Shown here: piece after piece, positions 1 through 11,240 of the stretch | Layout: the number at the start of each line of letters is the position of its first letter | Numbering within the stretch: the first letter of the stretch is position 1 | DNA from: Paragorgia papillata | Taxonomy: Eukaryota; Cnidaria; Anthozoa; Scleralcyonacea; Coralliidae | Direction of reading: 5' to 3' | DNA length: 64,000 nt | NCBI GenBank assembly: GCA_035771165.1 | Contig: JAWNZC010000445.1 | Span: 3,955,501-4,019,500 of the forward strand | The notes under the pieces: model-generated | Databases searched by the model: none | What the model was told of the DNA's origin: nothing | What the model saw: the letters and a program-made list of their open reading frames with translations, nothing else | Made by a program: the position numbers and the translations under genes

Positions 1-570
1 TGCTTTTCTATAAAGGCATCAAAAGGGCATTGATCTTCCCTTCCGGTTGTCGGCTCATCTAAATACCAATCTTCGAATCCCGCAATTACACCTAGTTACA
101 CACAAACATTTGAGTCACCAGGGGGCAGCATGAAATCTAGGCTGTTATGTTATCGTCTTGAATTTTTTGCTCATAATTTGTTTATCAGAAATTCAGAATG
201 CATTTACCGCTTCACGCTGGTGGTTTAAAATTATGAAAACCACATTATGCAGCTCGATTTTGTAAGTATAATTCCTTCGTTTTGTGAAAATTGAGGTTAA
301 ACATGAACAAACGCTTCTTGCAGCCTAACTGGCAGCAATTTTGAAACGTCATTGTTGCCATAGCAACAACTGTTGCTATTTATTTGGTAACAGTTTTTGA
401 TTGTCAGACTGTTTAACTATGCATAACATTTAGTTTTATTCTTTTTCCGAATTGTTTAATCACGTGTTTTGGACTCTCAAACTTGTATTTTCCATAATTT
501 TTAAAGAAAAAGTAATAAATAACAGAGAAAATTTTCAAGACAATATTCAGAAAAAAAATTGAGGTGAAGA
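1..570. other. Intergenic, no gene seen
   Basis: AT-rich sequence with no convincing coding stretch on either strand. The only structure seen is a short self-complementary segment around 345-385 (TTGTTGCCATAGCAACAA). Confidence 0.5.
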
Positions 571-576
571 AAAATG

Positions 577-648
577 CAGGTCGCATCCACGATTTGAACT
601 CGACCACTCTCGTGCAAACTTACGATGTCACCACCGGGCTACTGAAGC
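577..648 (-). repeat. tRNA-derived SINE-like head
   Basis: Read on the - strand this has the layout of a degenerate tRNA: an A-box-like stretch (TAGCCCGGTGGTGAC), a middle arm, and a B-box-like GAGTTCAAATC about 40 bases later. The acceptor stem is poor, so it is a pol III-type retroposon head and not a working tRNA gene. Similar tRNA-like modules recur near 33.0, 39.8-40.0 and 49.0 kb, which fits active SINE families in this genome. Confidence 0.35.
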
Positions 649-774
649 AGGCGTCGGAATATCAGCAAATATTAGGGTTATATTTTACAGTTTTTTGGGT
701 TTTTTCATGTTCACAAAGAACTGCTAGAGCATCTAAAAATATTGCCTGGCTGCCACGGCCAGTGCTTCAGTAGT

Positions 775-890
775 TGGAAGGAAATTTCCTTCCAAAAGGA
801 AATTTTGACATTTGGAAGGGGAAAAAAGGAAATAAAATTTGGAAGGAAATTTAGTCATATGGAAGGAAAATGGAAGGAAATTTTGAAATT
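775..890. repeat. Iterated GGAAGGAAATTT motif
   Basis: GGAAGGAAATTT and close variants recur about seven times in both orientations. A second cluster of the same motif lies at 1505-1600. The two clusters bracket about 600 bp of unrelated DNA, so they may be the subterminal repeats of one element spanning about 775-1606. No clean terminal repeat or target duplication was found. Confidence 0.45.
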
Positions 891-1500
891 CAAACTTTTT
901 CAGTAATTAAAAGTTGATGAAACTGCTTATTTTTTACTTTCGGGTTCAAAAACGTGTATAAATTAAAAATACTAGTAGTAATATATGATCGGCGGGGATG
1001 CGTGGGGTTAAATAGGGTTTTAAGCGGAATACTGCTACACAAAAGCGAGGCTCGATGTTTGAAATTTCTATTTTCTGGCATAGACAAGTTAGACAACGGC
1101 TATTTTCAGTTTTTAAATGTGAAATTCTAATCAACTAACAATTCGCAATTACATTCCCAAACTATATAACTAATAAAGATAAGCTTCAAGTTTACAAACT
1201 CTTTAGTCCTTTGGAAACTAGAATAATTGTCAGATAAAGGTTTGAAACATAACGTCATTATCAATGTACGCTTTGTACCGGTTTGCAGTTGCAAGACGAG
1301 GTTGATTCTGGACTCGAGTCGATCATTCTTTACATGATTTAATATCAGCTGTATACCGGACCTCGGAAAGCGTCGGAAATGTTCGGACCACATTCGTATT
1401 TTCGTTGCGAGCTTTTGCCATGCACAATTTCGATCGTCGAGCCACTCGAAAGCAAACTGGTGAAGTGTACGATCCAAATTTTAATCATTAGAAGAAGGAT
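891..1500. other. No gene seen
   Basis: Non-coding sequence between two clusters of the GGAAGGAAATTT motif. Nothing recognisable on either strand. Confidence 0.4.
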
Positions 1501-1504
1501 TTAT

Positions 1505-1606
1505 AAGAGATTTTGGAGGGAAAAACTGGAAGGAAATTTCGGGTTTTGGGAAGGAAATTTGCTAAAAAGAAGGATAAAAAAAGGAAATTTTGCTTTAGCC
1601 GAGTGG
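1505..1606. repeat. Second GGAAGGAAATTT cluster
   Basis: Same motif as at 775-890. It directly abuts the point where the THAP/P-like transposase reading frame (- strand) stops making sense, so the repeat element probably cut off that gene's 3' half. Confidence 0.45.
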
Positions 1607-1619
1607 AAGCACTGGTTTC

Positions 1620-2908
1620 AACATTTTCTTTGTTGATACCGGCTTTTGGCTTAAAATAGTTCTTGTAATCACGAAGAACACGTTCACTTGGGAGAATAAG
1701 AGCACCACTATCCCTCAACTCTCTGTAGGCAGATGGAGACTTTCCATGGAGCGACAAGGCAAATCTTATTATCTGTGGGTGGTATCTCCTTCATGTGAGG
1801 TGTTGCCTCAAGATTTTGCCCTCCCATTATTGTAAGAAGGTCCTTTTCTAGAGATTCGCTCACCCCCATTCCTTCTTCTTTAATTTTCGCTTCAAGTTGA
1901 TGCAACTGGTCCTCCAACTGCTTACATTGGAGCCTTGTTGATCTCACAGTAGCTCGCAATTTTTCAGGACCACATGCAACAAGTGGTGCTTTACTCTTAG
2001 TTGGGGTAGCTGAAACTTTACTTCTTTTTCTTGCTGCTTTCTTTATGGTACTGGTGGAATGTAATGTGGTCCTGAATTCGCATGACTGCAGTTTGGGACT
2101 GGCATTCTCGACAATTACTTCACAGTTCATTGAGTGATAAAAAACAGATACTTCAAAGTGAGGTCTTTCCAATTTTGGCACAGAAGCCATAGATATCACT
2201 TCATCATCCTCTGGCAGTCTTTCACAGAGCCTAGAATTTTCAATGGAACTCAACAGTTCATTGATGTCAGTATTCCTAATAGAACGCTTACTTTGTTTAT
2301 AAAGGTTCTGCTCATCTGGAATAGGCACTGATAAAGGAACACAGTGAATTATAGTGCTGAATCCACAACAGCCGTGTATTTTGGAATACTGTGAAAATTC
2401 ATTTTGACTTCACTTTGGTCAGATTTATCTACTTGCCAGGGATGAATTGATTTTTTGTTCAATCGCTTGACTAAACTTTCGATTTCGAGGCTGGTTAGCG
2501 CTGGTGTCGTTGAAGTTGAAGACGCAGTCGAAGTGGACGAGGAAGTGGATGGCATATCGCCAACATTCTTTCTCACAAGAGTACGGCGTTCTGGTTTAGA
2601 AACATCATGCGTCTTCTCAGGTAAATTATCCGTAGGGATGCTACCGGTGACCAAAATCTTTCGAGTAGCACCTAAAATATCATTCACTAATCAACGAAAC
2701 ACTCGATCAACGTATAAAAATTCATGAAGTTTCCTTCGAATTCAATGAGGCGTGACAATTTATATACACGCAAATAATGTAAAACTACGTTTTGTTTCAA
2801 GGATTTGGTGTGTTCTCCGTCTGATGTGCCAATGGCCGGGATTTTAAACAGCGAAAGATTGTAGCTTCTACTTGTAGGGCAACCATAAAACGCGCAATTT
2901 GCAGGCAT
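1620..2908 (-). pseudogene. THAP / P-element-like transposase, 3' truncated
   Basis: Three consecutive - strand reading frames look like one gene. The first (2908-2687) opens MPANCAFYGC, the Cys-x4-Cys start of a THAP zinc-binding domain. The second (2687-2349) is a Ser/Thr-rich linker. The third (2328-1708) carries a basic stretch, then a heptad-like coiled coil at about residues 128-160. A short overlapping frame (1757-1620) contains SPSAYRELRDSG followed by LPSERVLRDYKNY, a signature of THAP-containing P-element-like (THAP9-type) transposases. The catalytic DDE core that should follow is missing: sequence below 1620 is an unrelated repeat. Frame changes at about 2690, 2340 and 1750 are either small introns or frameshifts. 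The family is a nuclear DNA-cutting transposase; this copy cannot be functional. THAP assignment is good; the P-like class is an inference from the SPSAYRELR block. Confidence 0.65.
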
Positions 2909-3095
2909 ATCCTCAAATTAGTCTCTTTAAAAGGTATCACATCACAAAAATAGTAAAACAAGGCCAAGAAACTAAACGTTTCCAATAGATGCCTACCATT
3001 AACATTAACAGCGTCCTGAAATTGATGTCCTCTACTCATCACGTGATGCAAATAAAACCGGTCAATAACATGTTTTGTCACGTGGTACCGCTATC

Positions 3096-4011
3096 CTAAC
3101 CAGTCCAGTCTCTTTTGAAATTCCCGCGCGCCATTTTGATTTGCCGATGAAAATTACCTATACACTGTCCAATGTGATACGGCTCAAAGCAGGCAACACA
3201 TAAAGAAACTTTACACAACAAACAACCCCATGTAGACCTCTTTCTTATGCCTTTTGAGGCACAGTAAACACACCGATTGACCCTCATTTGTTTTGAGAAA
3301 TGGTTCTGTCCATGGACGTGCTCAAGTTGGTCGAAGGAGCACTTTCTTTGCGAAGATGAGTAGTCTCCGATCAGTTGCCAGTTGCTCAACAAGTTCCAGC
3401 CTAAAATTAAGGTGCTTTATCCTCGGGTGATTCGGTGACAGCTTCCTCAAAATAAATGCATTTACAGCTGCGGTGTCGATTAAAAAAAAGGCCAAATATC
3501 GATACCAGCGGCGTGATTTGCTGGGGATTCTGTACTCGCTGCGTTTTTGGTCGGCGTAGTCAACACCTCCCATGAACTTGTTGTAGACATGGTGGAGCAT
3601 TGATCGCTTCAACTGTTCCATCACTCTGTTTTCGATTCACTGTATCGTTCCCAGTTGGTTGCGAATTGTTGACAAGAAAGAAACCGTCTTCTTATCTTCC
3701 CAAACACAGGCATTAATTTCCCTCTCTGCATCACTTTACTTTCACCACGTTTCAGTTTCAGTTTCTTCAGCTCGGCAGGAAAGTCGTTGCGGTTGCGTAA
3801 ATTCCGTCGTCTAAAAAGTGACTTCATCAGGCCAAAACTGGAAATGAAGTTGTCAAAATACAGATGGTAATTTTGCCCTTTCAAATCTGCTGACAAATCC
3901 CTCACAACTCTTTCCCCCAAGCCGTGTTCTGCATGGGCCTTGCTGTTTGGGCCCCGTGTAAACTTCAAAGCGTGAAACATAGTGCGTGATGGAGTCTGCT
4001 CTCATCCAAAC
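3096..4011 (-). pseudogene. piggyBac-like (PGBD) transposase, C-terminal half
   Basis: The - strand encodes the second half of a DDE_Tnp_1_7 transposase. The frame resumes at 4011 with VWMRADSITHYVSRFEVYTG, continues through YHLYFDNF (catalytic Asp region) and a WEDKKTV block, then YNKFMGGVDYADQ and a Cys-rich C-terminal zinc-binding region (Cys pairs around 3160-3290). At least one frameshift (near 3730) and one stop (near 3640) break it. The first half of the same gene lies at 6671-7290: the two halves join in frame across a duplicated 8-bp site, so this was one gene split by an insertion. The family cuts and pastes DNA at TTAA sites. Confidence 0.85.
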
Positions 4012-4138
4012 TCAACCTCGTTCCCAGGGCCCTTATCTCCGCTCCCCCGCTCGCTGCGAAAAGTACCCTGGCATGGGCTGGTCACGTGTCGCTGAACAAA
4101 AAATATCATTGGGAGGGGTCCGATTAATGTGCTTATTG

Positions 4139-4378
4139 TCACGCTCGACCAGGACAACGGGTAGACATTTCTGTAAGAATTTCGTTCATCCAAGTTCTTT
4201 CACTCAAACCGTCATATGATCTTTTTCTTAAAACTGATGGTTCACTTCTTCTGGCTACTTCTACCAACTCGTTATTCGCAGTTTCCAAAATATTCTGGTG
4301 GACAGCGTTATAAACATGTGGCAGCTGAACAAGAGTGTTGGCCAGATTTTCAGGATCTGTGAACTGAAGATTCTTCAT
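4139..4378 (-). pseudogene. Unidentified protein fragment
   Basis: A 79-codon open frame with plausible protein composition, including LPHVYNAVHQNILETANNEL and SEPSVLRKRSYDGLSERTW. It reads like a piece of a larger protein: sensible composition seems to continue in a second frame below 4140, which implies a frameshift. The SVLRK...L...W pattern resembles proteins from repeated, transposon-like gene families in cnidarians, but the family cannot be named with confidence. It lies inside the 2.66-kb insertion and may be all that is left of that element's coding region. Confidence 0.3.
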
Positions 4379-4499
4379 AAACGCTTCAATATGACCAAGG
4401 TCTTTTGGCGTACAGGCGATATTTAGTGAGGTATTGCTGCCAGTACTATCATGGGAAATGTTGCTCTAAACGTGTGAGAAAGATGCCATTAATATGTTA

Positions 4500-4552
4500 T
4501 CGTTAACCTCGTTCCATGGCCAGGGCCTTATCTCCGCTGCGTGGGAACGAGG
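4500..4552. repeat. AACCTCGTTCC palindromic repeat piece
   Basis: CCTCGTTCC at the left and GGAACGAGG at the right bracket a short GC-rich centre. A related sequence starts the insertion at 4013, and a relative forms the hairpin at 59068-59132. Confidence 0.4.
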
Positions 4553-5500
4553 TTTTTACAGACATAAGTTAGGTTATTGTATCTGCGCTTGCGCAGATAT
4601 ATTGCTATCGTGTTGTGTGTGGGGGTGTGTGTGTGTTTGTTAGCTTTTTCGTGTAAACTCTAACCAATGCGCGACAATTACATCGGGGACAATCGAAGCT
4701 TAGAATTTTTTGGCGTCAACGTACGAGCTGTCAGGTTGAACGATGGAAACAAGTATTCTTTAATCCCGATCGTGTTTATAATATTATTTCGTCGCCATAT
4801 CTATGCCACATCAAAAGAGCAACACTATTTTCGAAGAAAGACAATATTGCTGATACAAATGGCAAGTATTTTTAACATGACTTATAGTAAACTTGCAAGT
4901 GTGATCTATCATAGTTTTTGTGCGTTATACAGAACGATTGAATAGTTGACAAAAGGTTTTCAACTCGTTGGGCGATTTTATATCGATCGAGTCAGGCGAC
5001 TGAGGCCAACACGTGTACTATATAAAACTGTTTATGAATTAGGCGGTGGTCTTCAAGTGACAAACATTACTCTTCGGAAGGCAAACAATTGTCTTTGGAG
5101 GAAACTTACAAGTATTTATTTCACAACCGGTAGCGTCATTTTACATTTTTAATGCCATCAAGTGTATTTAGCAGTACACACATGTACTCATTGACTGCTT
5201 GCTGTATAATAAACAATCCAAGATTTTGAACTGCCATACATGTCAGGTAAACAACCTCGCTGCCTTATTAATAAGAATAACAAGTATATATTTCACAACA
5301 TGTACAGGTAGCATTCTTTTACATTTTTAAAGCAATCAAGTTTATTAGTAGTGCCTATTTAATAAATATTAGGTTGTTGTAAGTTGACAAAGTTGTATCT
5401 AATAAACCACGATCTGACCCACGATTTATTTTCTTTAATATCAAGGGATTAGCTTGTTATCTCATTCACTTATTAGTTATTACGTTCACTGAACTGGCCT

Positions 5501-5714
5501 GTTTACAAGGAGGTAGGGTTACCCTAGCACCCGAGTCAAAGTTAGGGTCATCCTGCTGCCCAGGTCAACTTTATTAGACCTGGTTACCAAGCACTAATAA
5601 CAAGTAGGCAGGTAGGCGCATTACCCCTACCAAATGCATTTACAAGGACAAAACATAACCTGGCTACTAGGGTAACCCTGACAGCTGGGTTACCCTAGTA
5701 GCATCCTTGTAAAC
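5501..5714. mobile_element. MITE with GTTTACAAGG ends
   Basis: Ends are GTTTACAAGG (5501) and CCTTGTAAAC (5705-5714), with GGGTTACCCTAG repeated internally next to both ends in inverted orientation. Length 214 bp, no coding capacity. A clear target duplication was not found, so the superfamily is unassigned. Confidence 0.6.
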
Positions 5715-5801
5715 ACGACAAACAAAAAATGCAAGAAATGTATGATAACTAGAGTAATATGAGTGCTTTAGACACTTCCCAAATTTGCTTCAATGGGCAT
5801 G

Positions 5802-5889
5802 AACAATGGTTTGAAATCGAGGTTGAATTTCAGGGATGATAGTGAATGCATTACGATTTCATGTCAACCTCGAGTTTGTGCCATTGTTT
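5802..5889. repeat. Imperfect hairpin
   Basis: AACAATGGTTTGAAATCGAG at the left is matched inverted by an imperfect copy ending ...CCATTGTTT at the right, with about 35 bp between. Probably a small foldback repeat. Confidence 0.5.
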
Positions 5890-6670
5890 CATATAAATAG
5901 GCACTATTTATAGGCTATAAATTCTCTTCTATAAATGTGTTCAGCGCAGATACATGTACGCTATGCGTACCTTTTGTTCTAATTGGATTAGTTATAGTTA
6001 GAATACCTAATCGCTTCCAGTTCGACAGCAAAAGAGTTTCTATGCATGAAAATAGTTTCTGTCAGTGCTTCGCATTTATCGCGAATAAATCAATATATGC
6101 CTTCTCGACTTCTTGTCAATTTCACATATATCCGGTCAAAAAGATAACTCGCGCAACTAAATTACACAGAATGTTTACCGCATTTTAATAAATGTAATCA
6201 CTGTATGTATATGTATACACTATTCTTGTGTCACTTCACATTCAAAATAAAAAAGTAGGCAGCCAAGACTGCGCAGTGTTTTGTATATAAATATAACAAA
6301 GCAAATGTGATGAATATATTGTTAGGAGTTTATTAAAGTCAACATCCTCAGCCTGTTCAAAATGTCAGGATTTCTATGTTAAAATCTCGACAGTTCACAT
6401 GCACCTTTTCGTTTTGTTGTACATTTGAAATAATGTTGTATTAGGCAGTGACTGAACATTTACTGTAAAAAACAGTCCTTAATCAAATAAAGATAATTTT
6501 AGGTTAATCAGCTCACAATAGGAATGCTATTTATAACAGTTCATCTCCATCGAAAACGTTCATATTTTCAACTCTTTCAACTGATTCGAGAAGCACAAAC
6601 GATTATAGTTTTTGCATGATGTTTATATTATATATTTCATTTAGGATTGAAACAGTTATTTTAAAACTAA

Positions 6671-7290
6671 ATCCAAACTTTGATTCCCCTCTTTGTAGGC
6701 TTTAGTGGCATATACTGCTTGAAGCCTAAGCGTCCCTTGAACTTAACCATTGCTTCATCAATAGCGTTCTCTCGGTTTGGCCAGTACTCCATTACAAATC
6801 TCTCCTCTAGTTCCGTCAAATATGGCCTGATTTTATGAAGTTTATCGTAGTTTGCTTCGCCTCGCGGAACTGCAGTCTCTAAGTTGTTGAAGTGAAGATA
6901 CTGATTTATCTTCAAGTAGCGGTTTCTTGGCAAGACTTTTTGAAATTCGCCGACTCCTAAAAACTTGTTTTTGGCCCATTATAGGTAAGCATTTGATTCC
7001 TTGAAGAAAGCGCAGTCAAATATAGGCTCGGATTTCGTTGTTTGTTGTGACCTTCCGCTGGAACTGAGACCAATTTCCACCCACCAAGTGCTAGGGTGCC
7101 TGACCAGCTTTCTTAAACGCGTTAACCGAGGAAGGCCTAGAAACTAGGCTACAGCTTTCTGTTGTGCGTTCCGGTTTGTCTCAACCACGATGAAATCTAC
7201 CAGTTCTTCAGTGAACAAGAGATGAAAGAAGTCCAGGGCTTTGGCATCAGCAGGGAGAAATGTGGATGGGCCTACATAATGGTTGGCCTG
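6671..7290 (-). pseudogene. piggyBac-like transposase, N-terminal half
   Basis: Reading the - strand from about 7290: a PGBD N-terminal block with ALDFFHLLFTEELVDFIVVE, then a degraded stretch (NNEIRAY near 7045 and SEPIFDCAFF near 7020), then PRNRYLKINQYLHFN, YWPNRENAIDEAMVKFKGR and LGFKQYMPLKPTKRGIKVW. Stops near 7141 and 6978 inactivate it. It breaks at KRGIKVW, where the ATCCAAAC duplication begins, and resumes at 4011. The start is not visible: the open frame runs directly into Mutator-type coding sequence at about 7290. Confidence 0.85.
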
Positions 7291-8541
7291 CTGTCTTAGA
7301 GCTTTTGGCATATTCACACCTGGAGTAACTCCACACATCTCCATGAGCACAGCTTTGCTAGCAGCACCAGTGTTGAATACTGCGATTGTTTCGGATGCTG
7401 CAATGCAGACTCTCCTTGCACCACAAAATTTAATCTTAGAGCACAACCACAACATCCCATTGGCTGCTGCATTCTGGTTTTGGGTCATCCCTTTTAGGCA
7501 CCTTGTGAGGAGATCATCCTTTGACAACCTGGTGAAGATAGGATCCAGTTCCTTCATGAAAATGTCTGTCAAACGACTGTCCTCATTGTACAATGATATA
7601 CCATTTAATTTGTCTTTCTGGTATTTGCACCATGTGTCACTTGATTTAGGACAATACTGATGGTGCTTATCCTGTGATAATCTCCCACTCTTTACCATAT
7701 GATGCTGGATAGCTGCTTTTCATGCCTTCTAAATTCCCCTTGTTTTCCCTTATTTCCCATAATAGTTCTGCATCTTGTCAATGATCTTGTCAGTCAACCA
7801 TCCCCGTCCTCCAACATTTTTGCCATCAGATCGTTTCTTGCCTTTCATATTATTCTTGTATTTCCTCAGAGCAGTTCCAAGTCTCTTTTGAACATGCCCA
7901 ACACATTCCTCTTTAGTTACGGTATGATCAGAACCAAATTTCTCTTTCAATGCATCTCTCACCCTACCAAAACTGCTACTATCTCCGTCACTGACGAATG
8001 TAGTATACTTGAGCTGCCTTGAGGTGATGCTTCTACTGAATATTTCAACAGCTTCTATTTCTTCGGATGAGCCTTGGTGGTTGATTTCACACGTCGGTTC
8101 ATGAGCCTTTTTTCAATTGGTGTACCCCACATTCTCCTTATCCATGGCGACACGGGCTTTGCACTCGTGGCAGAAAAGGGACTTGACACAGTAATCTAGA
8201 ATTTCTCCAGTGTCCACTGAGACGACAAAAATTACTCCAATTTTAGATGAATGGCCTCTTTTTTGCCAGGTACCATCAACCGTAACTGAAACCTGAGCAT
8301 GTCCACCATTGTTTTCAATGTTACCTGCTTGTTCCATGGTAATCTTTTCTCTCAACCTTTTGGCTCCTTCTTGCATCAGCTGTTTAGCATTACTTGTGGC
8401 TGCCTTTTCAATCTGGATTAGTTGCTGGTTGTATGATTTTTTTTTGTCAATGGAGGAGGTAATTCATTCCAGCACAAAACTGAGATAATCCAGCATGACC
8501 AAACGGATGGGAAGCGATCACCGCTCTTCGGTTGACTTCAT
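7291..8541 (-). pseudogene. Mutator-type transposase, copy A
   Basis: The - strand exon begins after a strong splice acceptor (polypyrimidine tract then CAG at about 8542) with EVNRRAVIASHPFGHAGLSQ, then VSVTVDGTWQKRGHSS (first catalytic Asp), a CHEC pair, FVSDGDSSSFG (second Asp), ECVGHVQKRLGTALRKYKN, WLTDKIIDKMQNYYG, and FNTGAASKAVLMEMCGVTPG near its end. In-frame stops at about 8113 and 7747, plus further stops near 7725, make it non-functional. This is the Mutator-like (MULE-type) DDE family widespread in invertebrates. The 3' end is fused without a stop to piggyBac coding sequence at about 7290. Copy B lies directly upstream in the same orientation. Confidence 0.75.
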
Positions 8542-8744
8542 GGAATAATCCCTGAAAAAAAATAGAAAAATCCATTAAATTGTTCTTGAGATATCAATGT
8601 TACAAGTTTACAAATCTCATGAAATTCGGCAATACAGTTGAAAGTTTAATTATTACAACTTTTCAATACATACTCCACTGTTCTCTCTACTGGTATGGAA
8701 AACTTCCAGTTCCATATGTCAATCCCTCGGACTGTTTTTTCTTG

Positions 8745-9625
8745 TCATCTTTTTGTTTTTTTTAGTCCTCTAATAACTCTTCTCCTTTTTTTAACTGTAT
8801 CTTTGCTCTTATGCTCAGCAAGCGAAACACGGGACTTGTCTTCAACTTGGCAGGCAATTTCAGTGTACTTCCCAGGGGGAATGTTTAAAGCATTGGAAAG
8901 TTGAATAACTGTATCACAACCAATATTGAAGTGTGACACAGCATCATACATCCCAAATTCCAAGGTATCTATATATATAAATACTTCTTTTGGAATTCTT
9001 TGCCAAATCAAACCATTCAAAGCCTCATTTTGGTTTTGGGTTTTCCCATTTTTCTAGGAGGCTCTTCGCTTAATCTTTGGTATTCAGGCGTAAGTTTTGC
9101 AATTACCTCTAAAGGAAGACCAGCTCCATGTCCCATTGGCTTTGTCTTGCTGGTACCGGCACCAGCTATCACTTCCAATTAGACAATGGGTGTGATAGGG
9201 TTTAGCCTCATTAGATGCGCAATGGAAAAGACTGGCATGGACAGCTTTTGTCATCTAAATCTCCAACATTTGACCTAATGGCAATGCCATAATACTTTTG
9301 GAGCTTGTCTATCATGGCATTTGTAAGCTTACCCTTACCTCCAAATCCTGGGTTCTGCTGTTTCAGTTTCCGGAGGGCAGTTCCAAGTTCCAACTCTCTT
9401 CTGAACATGTCCTATGCACTCCTTCTTTACCACTTCAATACCATCAGCTTGATATGTTCCTTTTACTTCACTAAAGCTCTTGCTGTCTCTATCACCGTAA
9501 AAATCCGTAAATCGTAATTTATGCTTCTCAACTGATATCTGAAAAATTCGATTAGCTCCTTCAGGTTCCATGGCCCGTGCAGATCCATGGAAATTAGTGG
9601 TACAACCAAGCGAGCATGCCAGACT
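8745..9625 (-). pseudogene. Mutator-type transposase, copy B (C-terminal part)
   Basis: Same family as copy A, covering the second catalytic region to the C terminus: SARAMEPEGANRIFQ, FYGDRDSKSF (Gly-Asp-Gly-Asp changed to Gly-Asp-Arg-Asp), KKECIGHVQKRVGTALRKLK, KLTNAMIDKLQKYYGIAIRS, then a degraded stretch, then a basic tail ending KKRRRVIRGLKKTKR. Frameshifts near 9390 and 9200 and a stop near 9090 break it. Copies A and B are clearly diverged, so this is not a recent tandem duplication. The N-terminal half is absent. Confidence 0.7.
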
Positions 9626-9699
9626 TGACCTGTATTTTTTAATTGTTCGGCGTTCCTTCATTTATATTCAGCCATTTTTAATAATGCGGTATATATCAT

Positions 9700-10680
9700 T
9701 AGCGTATCGCAGGCGCGGGCTACGGGGCCGAAGGAGGCCCGAGCATTTACGAGGGCGGAGAAAGGGCAAAGACATATGTTATTTACCGGCTGGGAGGTCC
9801 GTATATCGTACAATTTATAATTTACATAATTAGGTAAATTAGCATAATTGAATTAAGTTGACGTGATATTCAAAAGTTCAACTGCCGACATGCAGTCTGA
9901 CAGGGAAGCTTGGTCTGAAGCTCGGTCAAAACGTGAAGATCTAGTTACGAAGGGAAGTCAGAATGCAGTCCAAGTGTTTTTAAAGTTTCGTCGTTCTTCT
10001 TCGTCACTTGCTCGTTTTTGGCTGTTCGCTTGAAAGTCGCTTTGAATACTCGGCTGACTCCTTGAAAATTGAAAGTGTGGTGTTCGAGTTTGAAGACGAA
10101 AATGCTTGTACTAAGCCATTTGTAACTTTTTTCAAAGACATATGGCACGATGAGGTTGGCATGTGGAAAATATTTGACTAAAAGGTAAAGACTTGTAGCG
10201 GTTTTGTTGAGTATAGTTGAACAACAGAAGACAGAAGAAAGACAGTTTAGTGTCAAAAGCTTTCAGCTTTTCTGTCTTCTCGTGGTATGTTTTTTTATAT
10301 ATACTTCTATATAGTTTCATTTAATGATTCAAAATACTGTGTTCACAAGTTTATGTATGTTTTGCCTATCGTTTTAAACTGTTTTCATACGTCGTTGAGC
10401 GATAATACTTGGAAACTTTATAAATGTCGCTCGTAAATTTTTCTTTGTCACAGTTTTGCCAGCGTTTCTTCTAAAATTCGCTGTTTTCACATGAAGTTGT
10501 CAAAACCATTTGAATAATTTGCATCCCCGTAGGTAGCTCTCACTATCACTATACATTTTGGCGTGTTTTTAAACACTAACAACTAATTTCTGGATAGGAA
10601 AATACGGACCGCTCGCTGCGGCGTTTAGTATATCTATTTCCGGAAAATCGTCGCTTCTTACGTTTTTCCGAAGCAAATTT
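9700..10680. other. No gene seen
   Basis: Short GC-rich patch at 9700-9800, then AT-rich sequence with no convincing coding potential. Probably decayed repeat DNA. Confidence 0.4.
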
Positions 10681-10716
10681 AGGCATTGTGCGATTTAGAC
10701 TCAAAGAATATGTAGA

Positions 10717-11240
10717 TCACTGTTTACAACTCAACTTGGGAAGATACATTGGGACCAGTACCCTTGTCTGGTGGTCGGTGAAAAGTCTGCCACCAGAGGT
10801 AGTGCTGAATGCGGGTGGTGGTGGTCGTGCACGTGCGGTTTTGGCAAGCCAACCAGGAATTGGGTCGAAAGGTTCCTCCTCCGGGAAAGGCAGCACTTTG
10901 GTTCTTAGATAATCCTGACATAATTTCAGGTCGACGCCTTCAAACTCCGGCCGATTCTCGCACCTAACGCCATGCTGGGGCACGTGGCCAATTCCAGCGT
11001 CGTCCCGAAAAGGCGAAGAAGTTTTTTCACTTCCACTGTCAAGGATGTTGGGTCAGCAGAAGTGGCAGATGCAGGTGGTGGTTGGGTTAGGGTTTCTGGT
11101 TTGGACTCGGGTTCGGTGGGATCAGGCGCTTTGGAGATGGTGTGGGTGGAAGTGGGGCGAGGTTTGACTTTTCGAAAATCACGGGAAAGGTACGTCTGGT
11201 TTCGTCGCTTCTGGTTTCTTGGCTACCAGTCTTGAGGGTG
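10717..11240 (-). pseudogene. Unidentified proline-rich reading frame
   Basis: The - strand is open from about 11236 to 10930 with a Pro/Thr-rich stretch (KPRPTSTHTISKAPDPTEPE) and TSLTVEVKKLLRLFGTTLEL; sense then seems to pass to another frame (10983-10717) with FEGVDLKLCQDYLRTKVLPF and EEEPFDPIPGWLAKTARAR. GC content is clearly above the flanks. The frame change near 10970 would be a frameshift or a small intron. No family is recognised. It may be a gag-like or host-gene fragment carried by an element. Confidence 0.3.

Larger units (their letters stand above)
4012..6670. mobile_element. 2.66-kb insertion splitting the piggyBac gene
   Basis: The segment is bounded by identical 8-bp copies of ATCCAAAC at 4004-4011 and 6671-6678. 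Removing it and one copy restores the conserved piggyBac order KRGIKVW-MRADS exactly, so the direct repeat is a target-site duplication. An 8-bp duplication is typical of hAT and P-like elements, but no terminal inverted repeat is visible (left end TCAACCTCGTTCCC, right end TTTTAAAACTAA), so the class is open. It contains a short ORF fragment (4139-4378), a MITE (5501-5714) and a hairpin (5802-5889); the remainder (4560-5500, 5890-6660) is AT-rich with no recognisable gene. Confidence 0.8.
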
